Below are positions 15,322 through 20,287 of a stretch of DNA of 27,601 nucleotides, one piece after another. A program made the translations under genes and the position numbers. Under the pieces are notes generated by a model that was not told the origin of the DNA, ran no database searches, and was given only the letters and a program-made list of their open reading frames with translations. Source of the DNA: a virus; the IMG/VR virus record IMGVR_UViG_3300032294_000234, positions 1 through 27,601 of that record; one strand, written 5' to 3'. Position 1 is the stretch's first letter, and every line of letters starts with the position of its first letter.

Positions 15322-15357
15322 TTGTGTTGATAGGTATTCCCTGTTAAGATACCCTAA
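15322..15357 (+). promoter_or_regulatory. Repressor-gene promoter with operator over the start codon
   Basis: A -35 TTGTGT (15322-15327), 17 bases, and a -10 TAAGAT (15345-15350) place the start of transcription at about 15357, the A of the regulator ATG, so the transcript would be leaderless. There is no Shine-Dalgarno. An operator-like TTAAG-N4-CCTAA (15344-15357) covers the -10 and the start codon, one mismatch from the consensus. Its centre is 63 bp, about six helical turns, from the operator of the divergent leftward promoter. Confidence 0.65.
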
Positions 15358-15587
15358 TGAATCCAACAGCCATTATTAACATCTTGGGCGGTGCAACCAA
15401 GGTCGCCAAACTCTGCGGAGTTTCGGTGCCTGCGGTCTCTATGTGGCAAAAAAGCGACATTCCGCGCGATAAATTGATATTTTTAGCCGCAACGCTAGAA
15501 CGCGAAACCAATGGGTTAATTACCCGCAAAACCCTGTTTCCCACGACTTATGGGGTAATTTGGCCGGAGTTGCAAACTAAGCAGTAA
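15357..15587 (+). CDS. YdaS/Cro-like helix-turn-helix repressor
   Basis: A 76-residue DNA-binding protein. A helix-turn-helix spans about residues 13-31 (ATKVAKLCGVSVPAVSMW), followed by SDIPRDKLIFLAATLERE and the C-terminal TRKTLFPTTYGVIWPEL typical of the YdaS family of Cro-like phage regulators. No catalytic or cleavage domain is present, so it is not a LexA-type, SOS-cleaved repressor. It is divergent from the leftward recombination operon. The gene appears leaderless, and an operator overlaps its start, so it probably represses itself together with the early promoters. A candidate RNA promoter overlaps its 3' end. Confidence 0.82.
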   Translation: MNPTAIINILGGATKVAKLCGVSVPAVSMWQKSDIPRDKLIFLAATLERETNGLITRKTLFPTTYGVIWPELQTKQ

Positions 15588-15599
15588 TTTGGTTATACT
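15570..15599 (+). promoter_or_regulatory. Promoter for candidate structured RNA
   Basis: -35 TTGCAA (15570-15575), 18 bases, -10 TATACT (15594-15599), overlapping the end of the repressor gene. Predicted start near 15606. It lacks the CTATAARTA element and the TTAAG operator found at the early promoters, so it would be expressed independently of the repressor. Confidence 0.6.
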
Positions 15600-15605
15600 G
15601 TGCTG

Positions 15606-15727
15606 GCAGATTAGAACCTGCTTTGATTTACCAGCCAAGACCCTTTAGGGTTGCTTTGAGCGTTTTGGAAAGGCTGGCTGGTCTTTTCTAAAACGGTTCT
15701 AACTTAGAGCAACCTTAAGGGGTTTTT
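15606..15727 (+). ncRNA. Candidate structured RNA with competing folds
   Basis: About 120 nt with no gene. Fold A: helix 15611-15618 with 15695-15702 (TTAGAACC/GGTTCTAA, perfect), nested helix 15630-15636 with 15676-15682 (ACCAGCC/GGCTGGT, perfect), inner hairpin 15640-15643 with 15648-15651, and a weak terminator (15711-15715 with 15720-15724) followed by TTTTT. Fold B: a 12-bp helix 15647-15658 with 15705-15716 (three G-U pairs) that would form a pseudoknot with the two outer helices and destroy the inner hairpin and the terminator. The two states look like a termination switch or a compact regulatory RNA. It matches no family I know; reality of the transcript is inferred from the promoter and pairing. 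Confidence 0.5.
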
Positions 15728-15972
15728 CTATTTCTGCGGTCACAGTTGGACGGGAACCGACGCCAGCGACTGCGATACAAGTGCTACTGGGGGATAGTTG
15801 TTGCAACAGCACATAAACCGGTGGCGAAGATAGTGCCGGTACAACGAAAGACTGTCGGGTTCTGTTGGCTCCATGAGGCAGATTAAGGCGAACCTAGGAA
15901 GGCTGGGTTCGTTTCACCAAAAGGCAGAAGTTAATTATTACTAACATAATTATATAAAATACTGCAAAATCA
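15728..15972 (+). other. Gene-free stretch, GC-rich with pairing potential, then AT-rich
   Basis: No open reading frame of credible length or ribosome site is seen. From 15733 to 15915 the composition is more GC-rich than its surroundings and several helices can form: 15754-15761 with 15854-15862 (one bulge), 15781-15785 with 15808-15812, 15817-15821 with 15836-15840, and a 9-bp hairpin 15889-15897 with 15903-15911 followed by only three T. It could be the continuation of the upstream RNA if the weak terminator is read through, or a separate RNA or replication site. From about 15928 to 15965 it is strongly AT-rich (TTAATTATTACTAACATAAT). Confidence 0.4.
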
Positions 15973-16066
15973 AGGGTTTAACCCTATAAATAATGCTTGC
16001 ATATTTAAGAAACCTTAACATATACTGTCATTACTGCATGAGCAGTGAATATATGAAAGGTTCCAC
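15973..16066 (+). promoter_or_regulatory. Early rightward promoter module 3 (operator, promoter, hairpin leader)
   Basis: AGGGTTTAACCCT (15973-15985, perfect palindrome), CTATAAATAATGCTTG, -35 TTGCAT (15997-16002), 18 bases, -10 TATACT (16021-16026). A perfect TTAAG-N4-CTTAA operator lies at 16005-16018, between the boxes. The predicted start at 16033 is the first base of the hairpin ACTGC-ATGA-GCAGT (16033-16046). The 34-nt leader ends with GAAAGG six bases before the GTG at 16067. All elements match the two leftward modules. Confidence 0.82.
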
Positions 16067-16357
16067 GTGAAACATATTGAGTTCTTTTGCATTAGCTTTT
16101 TTATAACCATGTGCGTTGGTATTCAAACCACCAAAGCCCAAACCTACGTTATTACCAACCCCCAAGGCTTTCAGACCGGCACCGTTCAAATACAGGGCAA
16201 CCAAGCGCAAGTCGTGAACAACGCTGGGGTTACGGTGCAAAACCTGACCATTTACCCCAACCAAGTTGTTACACCGCAGGGATATGCGGTTGGTGTGCCA
16301 AGCTACAGAGTGCCGCCAAGCCCACCATCACCTACTAGCCCACGTGTGTTGCAATGA
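16067..16357 (+). CDS. Secreted early protein of unknown function
   Basis: A 96-residue protein with an N-terminal signal peptide: MKH, a hydrophobic core FFCISFFITMCVGI and a likely cleavage after TTKAQ or TKA. The mature part is Q/N/V-rich with short beta repeats (NPQGFQTGTVQIQGNQAQVV) and ends in a proline-rich SPPSPTSP tail. The GTG start is set by an AAAGG ribosome site and the 34-nt leader. It is the first gene of the rightward operon and therefore made early. Periplasmic or outer-membrane location is expected; a role in excluding other phages is a possibility but unproven. No lipobox is evident. Confidence 0.72.
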   Translation: MKHIEFFCISFFITMCVGIQTTKAQTYVITNPQGFQTGTVQIQGNQAQVVNNAGVTVQNLTIYPNQVVTPQGYAVGVPSYRVPPSPPSPTSPRVLQ

Positions 16358-16512
16358 CCTACCTTATTTATGATGAGTTTGGCGACCTGATTCGCAAGAG
16401 CAGTTCACGTCAAGAGGCTCGGTATTTGCTTAAGATTTACCAAGGCTGGACGATGAAAGCCATTAAAAGCAAGCCGGTAGACTTATCACACTTAGGGGAG
16501 GCACCATTTTGA
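16354..16512 (+). CDS. Small conserved phage protein, 52 residues
   Basis: A 52-residue protein beginning MTYLIYDEFGDLIRKSSS and continuing QEARYLLKIYQGWTMKAIK. The YLIYDEFGDL-R-K start followed by a GWT block is seen in many short phage proteins of unknown function. Its ATG overlaps the stop of the secreted protein gene (ATGA), and its last bases overlap the TTG of the next gene. It is soluble, with an alpha/beta feel. Function unknown. Confidence 0.65.
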   Translation: MTYLIYDEFGDLIRKSSSRQEARYLLKIYQGWTMKAIKSKPVDLSHLGEAPF

Positions 16513-16607
16513 TTGAGACTGTAATGATTGTGTTCGCAATTGCTACCTTTGTGGTTTTTGCGTTGTTTATGATTGTTGCCGCATTTCTTTACTACTGGAT
16601 GGACTAA
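16509..16607 (+). CDS. 32-residue single-pass membrane protein
   Basis: A tiny gene that begins with TTG at 16509, overlapping the previous stop (TTGA), with GGGGAGG eight bases upstream. The product is almost entirely one hydrophobic helix (VMIVFAIATFVVFALFMIV) ending in LYYWMD. The stop overlaps the ATG of the replication-associated gene (TAATG). The strong ribosome site and double coupling argue that it is translated. An inner-membrane location is predicted; function unknown. Confidence 0.55.
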   Translation: MIETVMIVFAIATFVVFALFMIVAAFLYYWMD

Positions 16608-16984
16608 TGACCTTTGAAGCCTTTTACTTAATGTACCCGCGCAAGATTGGCAAGCGTGCGGCAGAAAAGTCGTGGAACCGGTTGACTAAGGATGAACAGC
16701 AGGAGGCTTTGGCCGCTTTGCCTAATCATCTTGCATATTGGAAGTTTAAGCAGACCGAAAAAGATTACATTTGCCATGCATCCACGTGGCTCAATCAGGG
16801 CAGGTGGGAAGACGAGCTAGAGTTTGAACGCGCTAAAAAGCCGGAGTTGCCTTGGTATAGCACCAACGAACTAACGCTTAAAAAAGCCGCCGAGGTTGGT
16901 GTTAGACCGTATGCTGGTGAGGATTGGCCACAGCTGCGCGCCCGCATTAGTGAACAAATGAAACGGTTGGAAGAGCAGATGTGA
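16607..16984 (+). CDS. Replication-associated protein (helicase-loader-type C-terminal domain)
   Basis: A 125-residue protein whose body matches the C-terminal region of many phage replication proteins: FEAFYLMYPRKIGKRAAEKSW near the start, then the ICHASTWLNQGRWEDE block at about residues 55-70. In those larger proteins this region follows a winged-helix DNA-binding domain and helps load the replicative helicase. Here it stands alone, without the usual N-terminal domain and without a helicase gene nearby, so it may use the host helicase. The last 25 residues are a charged helix. The start overlaps the previous stop. Exact biochemical role is inferred. Confidence 0.65.
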   Translation: MTFEAFYLMYPRKIGKRAAEKSWNRLTKDEQQEALAALPNHLAYWKFKQTEKDYICHASTWLNQGRWEDELEFERAKKPELPWYSTNELTLKKAAEVGVRPYAGEDWPQLRARISEQMKRLEEQM

Positions 16985-17154
16985 ATGATGAAAAGCAAAG
17001 AATCAATTACCTTGCTCACTGGTACATTGGTGTTGGTGAGCGTAGGGGTTGGCACAAAGTTAAAGAGTTGATAGCGCAGTACCCTGAAGATGCCGAAAAG
17101 GTGAGAGAAAGGATGAAAGAAATATGGAAAAATACGACCCGCACGAAGCAATAA
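16981..17154 (+). CDS. Small basic early protein, 57 residues
   Basis: The gene starts with GTG at 16981, overlapping the stop of the upstream gene (GTGA). The product is MNDEKQRINYLAHWYIGVGE continued by RRGWHKVKELIAQYPEDAEK and a basic helical end, so it is a small helical, charged protein. It is not recognised. Its end overlaps the next gene by 31 bases. Coupled start and typical amino-acid composition support it; there are no catalytic motifs. Confidence 0.55.
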   Translation: MNDEKQRINYLAHWYIGVGERRGWHKVKELIAQYPEDAEKVRERMKEIWKNTTRTKQ

Positions 17155-17453
17155 ACTTCATTTACACAAACTCTGATGCGTATGCAGTAGCAAAAGGACA
17201 CCTTGCAGAGCTTGAGGTTTGGAAGTCCAGCCTAAAGGCAATCAAGATGGCAGAGTCCAACGAGCAGACGGTGACTGCGCAAGAGCGTGAGGCTTACCGG
17301 TCTGAGGATTACCAAAACCTTTCCAAAGCAATTGGTGAGGCAACACGCCAAGTTGAAGCCATGCGCTGGAAGTTGGAAGCCGCCAAGATGCGGTTCCAAG
17401 CGTGGCAAACCGAATCTGCTAATAACCGTCAAATTGAAAGGCTTACCACATGA
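17124..17453 (+). CDS. Conserved phage helical protein of unknown function
   Basis: A 109-residue, nearly all-helical protein. It starts EAINFIYTNSDAYAVAKGHL and continues with WKSSLKAIKMAES, a short polar gap, and a second long helix EATRQVEAMRWKLEAAKMR with WQTESANNRQ at the end. This two-helix pattern recurs in phages next to replication and recombination genes, without known function. It overlaps the upstream small gene by 31 bases and is coupled to the next gene by ATGA. An antiparallel coiled-coil fold is likely. Confidence 0.68.
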   Translation: MEKYDPHEAINFIYTNSDAYAVAKGHLAELEVWKSSLKAIKMAESNEQTVTAQEREAYRSEDYQNLSKAIGEATRQVEAMRWKLEAAKMRFQAWQTESANNRQIERLTT

Positions 17454-17620
17454 CCCTGACAGAAGAGTTATTAATCCTAAAGATGAACATAAAAGGCTTT
17501 GAAGCTGCGCTTGCTAAAAACGATATTGAGTTGATGCTTGATATTGTGGTTGACATCGCCGAATCCGCGCAAAAACTAGAATCCATCACCTTTGACCATG
17601 CAAACAAAACTGATGCGTAA
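17450..17620 (+). CDS. Small acidic helical protein, 56 residues
   Basis: Starts at ATG 17450, overlapping the previous stop (ATGA). The product begins MTLTEELLILKMNIKGFEAA and continues with a leucine/isoleucine-rich acidic helix (DIELMLDIVVDIAESAQKLE). It is likely a small helical dimer. Its last 23 bases overlap the next gene. Unknown family; kept because of the coupled start and the even spacing within the operon. Confidence 0.52.
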   Translation: MTLTEELLILKMNIKGFEAALAKNDIELMLDIVVDIAESAQKLESITFDHANKTDA

Positions 17621-17972
17621 TGCGTATGCCACGCATACAGACTATTCGGAGTTCAAAGGGCTGATTGCTGAAAACCCCCACTTTGTGCCGAGCAACGTGG
17701 ACGGTATATGTGAGCGCAAAGGCAAGTTCTTGGTGATGGAGTGGAAACGCGAGGGCGAGAAGGTCAGCAAAGGTCAGCAGATTTTGTTACAGTCATTAGC
17801 CTCACTTCATAACTTTATGGTTGTGATTATTTACGGAGACACTGACAACCAAACGCGGATTGGCAAGTATTACATCGTCCAGCCGACCGGAAGTTGTATT
17901 TTGGCTGGCAACGGCATTAATATGTTTAAAGAATATTACAGAACATGGTACGACTGGGCAGATGGCAAATAA
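17598..17972 (+). CDS. Small PD-(D/E)XK-type nuclease-like protein
   Basis: A 124-residue protein with the spacing of a PD-(D/E)XK nuclease core: Asp35 in SNVDGICERKGKF, then Glu48-x-Lys50 in LVMEWKREGE, then Gln60 in SKGQQILL, with strands on either side (FMVVIIYGD). This resembles small phage endonucleases or junction resolvases of the same superfamily. ATG 17598 is taken as the start, but there is no Shine-Dalgarno there or at the next ATG at 17613, so reinitiation after the upstream gene is likely and the exact start is uncertain. It sits next to a Ref-like protein and RusA. The superfamily is supported by motifs; the substrate is inferred. Confidence 0.6.
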   Translation: MQTKLMRNAYATHTDYSEFKGLIAENPHFVPSNVDGICERKGKFLVMEWKREGEKVSKGQQILLQSLASLHNFMVVIIYGDTDNQTRIGKYYIVQPTGSCILAGNGINMFKEYYRTWYDWADGK

Positions 17973-18237
17973 ACAGGAACGGGAACATTATCAAAAAATG
18001 GCATCCATCGGCTGCATTCTTTGTGCGCATCTCGGCTACACCGAGTCGCCTGCCGAACTCCACCATATACGAAATGGAAGTACTCGAAGAAGCGACGCGC
18101 CTATTATCCCCCTCTGCCCTAATCACCATCGATTTCCACCCGATGGATTTCACCACTTGGGTCGGAAAGCATTTGAGCGCAAGTTTGGACTCACCCAAGA
18201 GCATTTATTACAAATGGCACTGGAAAAACTGTGTTGA
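17962..18237 (+). CDS. Ref-like RecA-dependent nuclease family protein
   Basis: A 91-residue protein with the metal-ligand pattern of the Ref (recombination enhancement function) family: CILC (Cys18, Cys21), ELHHI (His34-35), PLCPNHH (Cys52, His55-56) and the later FHHLGRKAFERKFG. P1 Ref cuts DNA within RecA filaments. The ATG at 17962 is chosen over an upstream start that would lie in the preceding gene's sequence in another frame; overlap with that gene is 11 bases. The protein is shorter than P1 Ref and lacks its basic N-terminal arm, as do many phage homologues. It lies between a nuclease-like gene and rusA, a common pairing. Confidence 0.75.
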   Translation: MANKQEREHYQKMASIGCILCAHLGYTESPAELHHIRNGSTRRSDAPIIPLCPNHHRFPPDGFHHLGRKAFERKFGLTQEHLLQMALEKLC

Positions 18238-18596
18238 TATTGTCACTCCCACTGCCGCCATCTGTGAATCATTACTGGGGGAGCGCAGGAAACCGCCGGT
18301 TCGTAAGCAAAGCGGGAAAAGAGTTCAAGCTGAAAGTGCAGGAATATGTGCTGGAATACCGAGTCCCGAAATTGGGAACCGCCCGCCTGCAAATGACGGT
18401 GACATTGCACCCCCGCGACAAGCGTAAGCAGGACATCGACAACCGAATCAAGGCTTTGTGGGATGCGTTAGCTGATGCCGGTGTTTTTGACGATGACGAG
18501 CAGATTGATGTTTTAATCGTTGAACGCGGTCAAATTAAAAAGGGTGGCGCCTGCCGCGTAATCATTGAGGTTTTAGATGCTTATCAAAAATCTTAA
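18231..18596 (+). CDS. rusA: RusA-type Holliday junction resolvase
   Basis: A 121-residue endonuclease of the RusA family, which resolves four-way junctions by paired cuts. The N-terminal LPLPPSVNHYWG, the acidic core KRKQDIDNRIKALWDAL (Asp68, Asp70) and the later acidic DDDEQIDVL (about Asp87 to Asp93) are the family marks. It is full length. The start is GTG at 18231, overlapping the preceding stop, with the second codon TTG as an alternative. It would process branched intermediates made by the recombination-based replication suggested by the exonuclease and SSB genes, so that concatemers can be packaged by the terminase. Confidence 0.9.
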   Translation: MLILSLPLPPSVNHYWGSAGNRRFVSKAGKEFKLKVQEYVLEYRVPKLGTARLQMTVTLHPRDKRKQDIDNRIKALWDALADAGVFDDDEQIDVLIVERGQIKKGGACRVIIEVLDAYQKS

Positions 18597-19257
18597 GGTT
18601 ACTGAATACACCGAGGACTATTACAACGAGCATAAAGAGGCTGGGCTGGATTACCTTGGTCATGGGTATTGGCAAGAAGAATACGCAAAAATGGTCACAG
18701 AAGCCTGCAAACCGCCCGCAGACGGCTTTGTTGTGGACGCTGGGTGTGCGTGTGGCTCAATCCTGAAAGGCTTCCAAAAGCTCAATTTGCGCGTTTTGGG
18801 GGCTGATTTAAACCAACATATGATTGATATTGGGCGCGAACACTTTGGCTTTTATGCCAACGAACTAGTCTTTGGCTCAATATCTAATTTGCCGGCGCTC
18901 ACTGAAAGCGTTGATTTAGTCCACACCGCCCAAGTTTTAGAGCATATTCCGCAAGAACACATGGACGACATTTTGCGTGAGTTTGCCCGCGTTTTAAAGC
19001 CAACCGGTCGTGCGTTTATCTGTTTGGATGCGGTGAAAGACGGTGAAACCAAGGAAATGTACATGGGCGACCCAACCCACGTAAATATCCAACCTATACA
19101 GTACTGGTACAGGCTGTTTCAAAAACATGGTTTTATGTTTAATGTTGAGGCATACAACCGGTTCGTGCGGTCAAAATACAAACCAACAGAAGAGCAAAAA
19201 AACAATTTTTTTGACGAATATCCGTATTGGAGTGTATGGATTTTGCAAAAAACCTAA
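18577..19257 (+). CDS. Class I SAM-dependent methyltransferase
   Basis: A 226-residue enzyme with a Methyltransf_11-type fold. The SAM loop is VVDAGCACGSILKG (Asp54 to Gly60), the acidic residue binding the ribose is in LGADLNQ (Asp77), and the motif ending SVDLVHTAQVLEHIP and FARVLKPTGRAFICLDA follow in order. There is no DPPY/NPPY motif, so it is not an adenine or cytosine DNA enzyme; the substrate (small molecule, sugar or protein) is not evident. It overlaps rusA by 20 bases, with GAGG upstream of the ATG, and ends the early rightward operon. Confidence 0.82.
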   Translation: MLIKNLKVTEYTEDYYNEHKEAGLDYLGHGYWQEEYAKMVTEACKPPADGFVVDAGCACGSILKGFQKLNLRVLGADLNQHMIDIGREHFGFYANELVFGSISNLPALTESVDLVHTAQVLEHIPQEHMDDILREFARVLKPTGRAFICLDAVKDGETKEMYMGDPTHVNIQPIQYWYRLFQKHGFMFNVEAYNRFVRSKYKPTEEQKNNFFDEYPYWSVWILQKT

Positions 19258-19285
19258 TATAATTGCGTAACTACAGGAGTTTCCT
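19258..19285 (+). promoter_or_regulatory. Possible promoter and hairpin ribosome site before 19286
   Basis: A perfect -10 TATAAT at 19258-19263 has no good -35 at 17 bases (TATGGA at 19235-19240). An AGGA-GTT-TCCT hairpin (19275-19285) places the Shine-Dalgarno AGGA in a stem just before the ATG. Activator-dependent transcription is possible. Confidence 0.35.
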
Positions 19286-19645
19286 ATGCAAGAAAATTGC
19301 TCACTCTTCTTGGCAACGTTGCTACATTCAGCAACAAACACCCATTTCTTTCATTGGAGTACCGACTCCTTTTCTAAGCACATGGCTTTGGGCGAGTATT
19401 ACGACGAGATTGTGGATTTGACCGACCAATTGGCAGAATCGTATATGGGCAAGTATGGTAAGCTGACCAGCTTTCCAAGCGTGTATCACCAACCCAGCGA
19501 ACCCATCAAATACTTGGAATCATTGCAAAAGTTTGTGGCCGAAGCCCGCATGGATTTGCCGCAAGACTCTGAGTTGCAAAACATTATTGATGAGATTGCA
19601 GACCTTATTAACACCACGACTTATAAACTTAAGTTCTTGAAATAA
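19286..19645 (+). CDS. DUF5856-like, ferritin/Dps-reminiscent phage protein
   Basis: A 119-residue helical protein. Helices run from about 5-35 (FLATLLHSATNTHFFHWST), 37-57 (HMALGEYYDEIVDLTDQL), 72-95 and 97-117. The H-x3-HW/H-ALG-YYD-D-E arrangement recalls the four-helix bundle of Dps and ferritin-like proteins, and small phage proteins of this sort are grouped as DUF5856. A complete di-iron site was not confirmed. An AGGAGT ribosome site precedes the ATG. The gene lies in front of four small basic proteins and the packaging genes. Iron or oxidative-stress function would be inference. Confidence 0.7.
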   Translation: MQENCSLFLATLLHSATNTHFFHWSTDSFSKHMALGEYYDEIVDLTDQLAESYMGKYGKLTSFPSVYHQPSEPIKYLESLQKFVAEARMDLPQDSELQNIIDEIADLINTTTYKLKFLK

Positions 19646-19656
19646 AAGGATATTTT

Positions 19657-19842
19657 ATGCCACTCGTTAAATCCGCAAGCAAAGAAGCAGTCGGTAAAAA
19701 CATCAAAAAAGAGATGGAAGCCGGCAAACCTAAAAAGCAAGCAGTCGCGATTGCTTTGTCAGAACAACGCCGCATGGCTAAAGGTAGCCGCAAAGCCAAG
19801 CTAGAAGACGCTTACGCTAAATACATCGAAGAAAAAGCATGA
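19657..19842 (+). CDS. Small basic protein, DUF6496-like
   Basis: A 61-residue lysine-rich helical protein: MPLVKSASKEAVGKNIKKEM then AGKPKKQAVAIALSEQRRMA. The motif MP-VKS-S-KAV--NIK-EM-AGKP-KQAVAIAL is widespread in phages and was grouped as DUF6496. An AAAGGA ribosome site precedes the start, and the ATG of the next gene overlaps its stop by four bases. It has neither membrane segment nor catalytic motif; DNA or RNA binding is suggested by charge only. Confidence 0.78.
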   Translation: MPLVKSASKEAVGKNIKKEMEAGKPKKQAVAIALSEQRRMAKGSRKAKLEDAYAKYIEEKA

Positions 19843-20105
19843 GTCGTCGCGACCAAATTCGTGCTGCAATGGATAAGCACGATAAGCCTATCGCTAAAAC
19901 GACAAAGGGCAAAGGTCGCCACTACTTATCAACCGAAGAGGGCGCCGGCATGACTGCGGCGGGACGTGCGGCTTATAACCGCAAAAACAACGCTAATCTA
20001 CAAGCACCAACCCCAAGTGGCCCAAGGCACGACAGTTTCTGCGCAAGGTCTAAAGGCTGGACTGGTGAGCGTGGTAAGGCGGCTAGAGCAAGGTGGAAAT
20101 GCTAA
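19839..20105 (+). CDS. Small basic protein, DUF6321-like
   Basis: An 88-residue protein with GKGRHYLSTEEGAGMTAAGRAAYNR in the centre, continuing with HDSFCARSKGWTGERGKAARARWKC. This EGAG-TA-GR-AYNR and DSFCAR pattern marks a phage family of unknown function (DUF6321). Two cysteines flank a basic region. The start overlaps the preceding stop by four bases, and the stop TAA overlaps the next ATG by one base. Strongly basic, with probable nucleic-acid contact. Confidence 0.78.
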   Translation: MSRRDQIRAAMDKHDKPIAKTTKGKGRHYLSTEEGAGMTAAGRAAYNRKNNANLQAPTPSGPRHDSFCARSKGWTGERGKAARARWKC

Positions 20106-20287
20106 TGAAAGACGGACTTTATGCCAATATTCACCGTAAACGCGCTCGTATTAAGGCGGGTTCCAGTGAACGTATGAAACGTGCTGGCGAAGAAGGTAGA
20201 CCAACCGCCAAAGATTTTAAAGAATCTGCTAAGACTGCTAAGAAACCCCGCCGGCAAGTAATTGCCGATGCTATGAAGGATATGTAA
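20105..20287 (+). CDS. Small basic phage protein of the MK-GLYANIH family
   Basis: A 60-residue protein. The ATG at 20105, overlapping the previous stop (TAATG), is chosen over the upstream GTG and ATG because AAGGTGG is well spaced for it and because relatives begin MK-GLYANI. Sequence continues HRKRARIKAGSSERMKRAGE and EGRPTAKDFKESAKTAKK. Members are common in phages and lie beside DUF6321 proteins. Function unknown; basic, mostly disordered or helical. Confidence 0.72.
   Translation: MKDGLYANIHRKRARIKAGSSERMKRAGEEGRPTAKDFKESAKTAKKPRRQVIADAMKDM

Noticed and set aside
15901-15916. GGGTTCGTTTCACC, resembling a tRNA T-arm and acceptor end
   Set aside because: The T-stem does not pair, loop position 58 is not A, and no D-arm or anticodon arm fits upstream. 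It is better explained as a 9-bp hairpin.
15728-15972. CRISPR array or iteron repeats in the gene-free control region
   Set aside because: No regularly spaced direct repeats are present; only inverted repeats and an AT-rich tract.
16031-16264. Minus-strand open frame of 77 codons opposite the secreted protein gene
   Set aside because: It is a shadow of the plus-strand gene, crosses the early promoter leader and has no ribosome site of note.
19211-19263. TTGACG at 19211 as -35 for the TATAAT at 19258
   Set aside because: The spacing is 41 bases, far outside the range for a sigma70 promoter.
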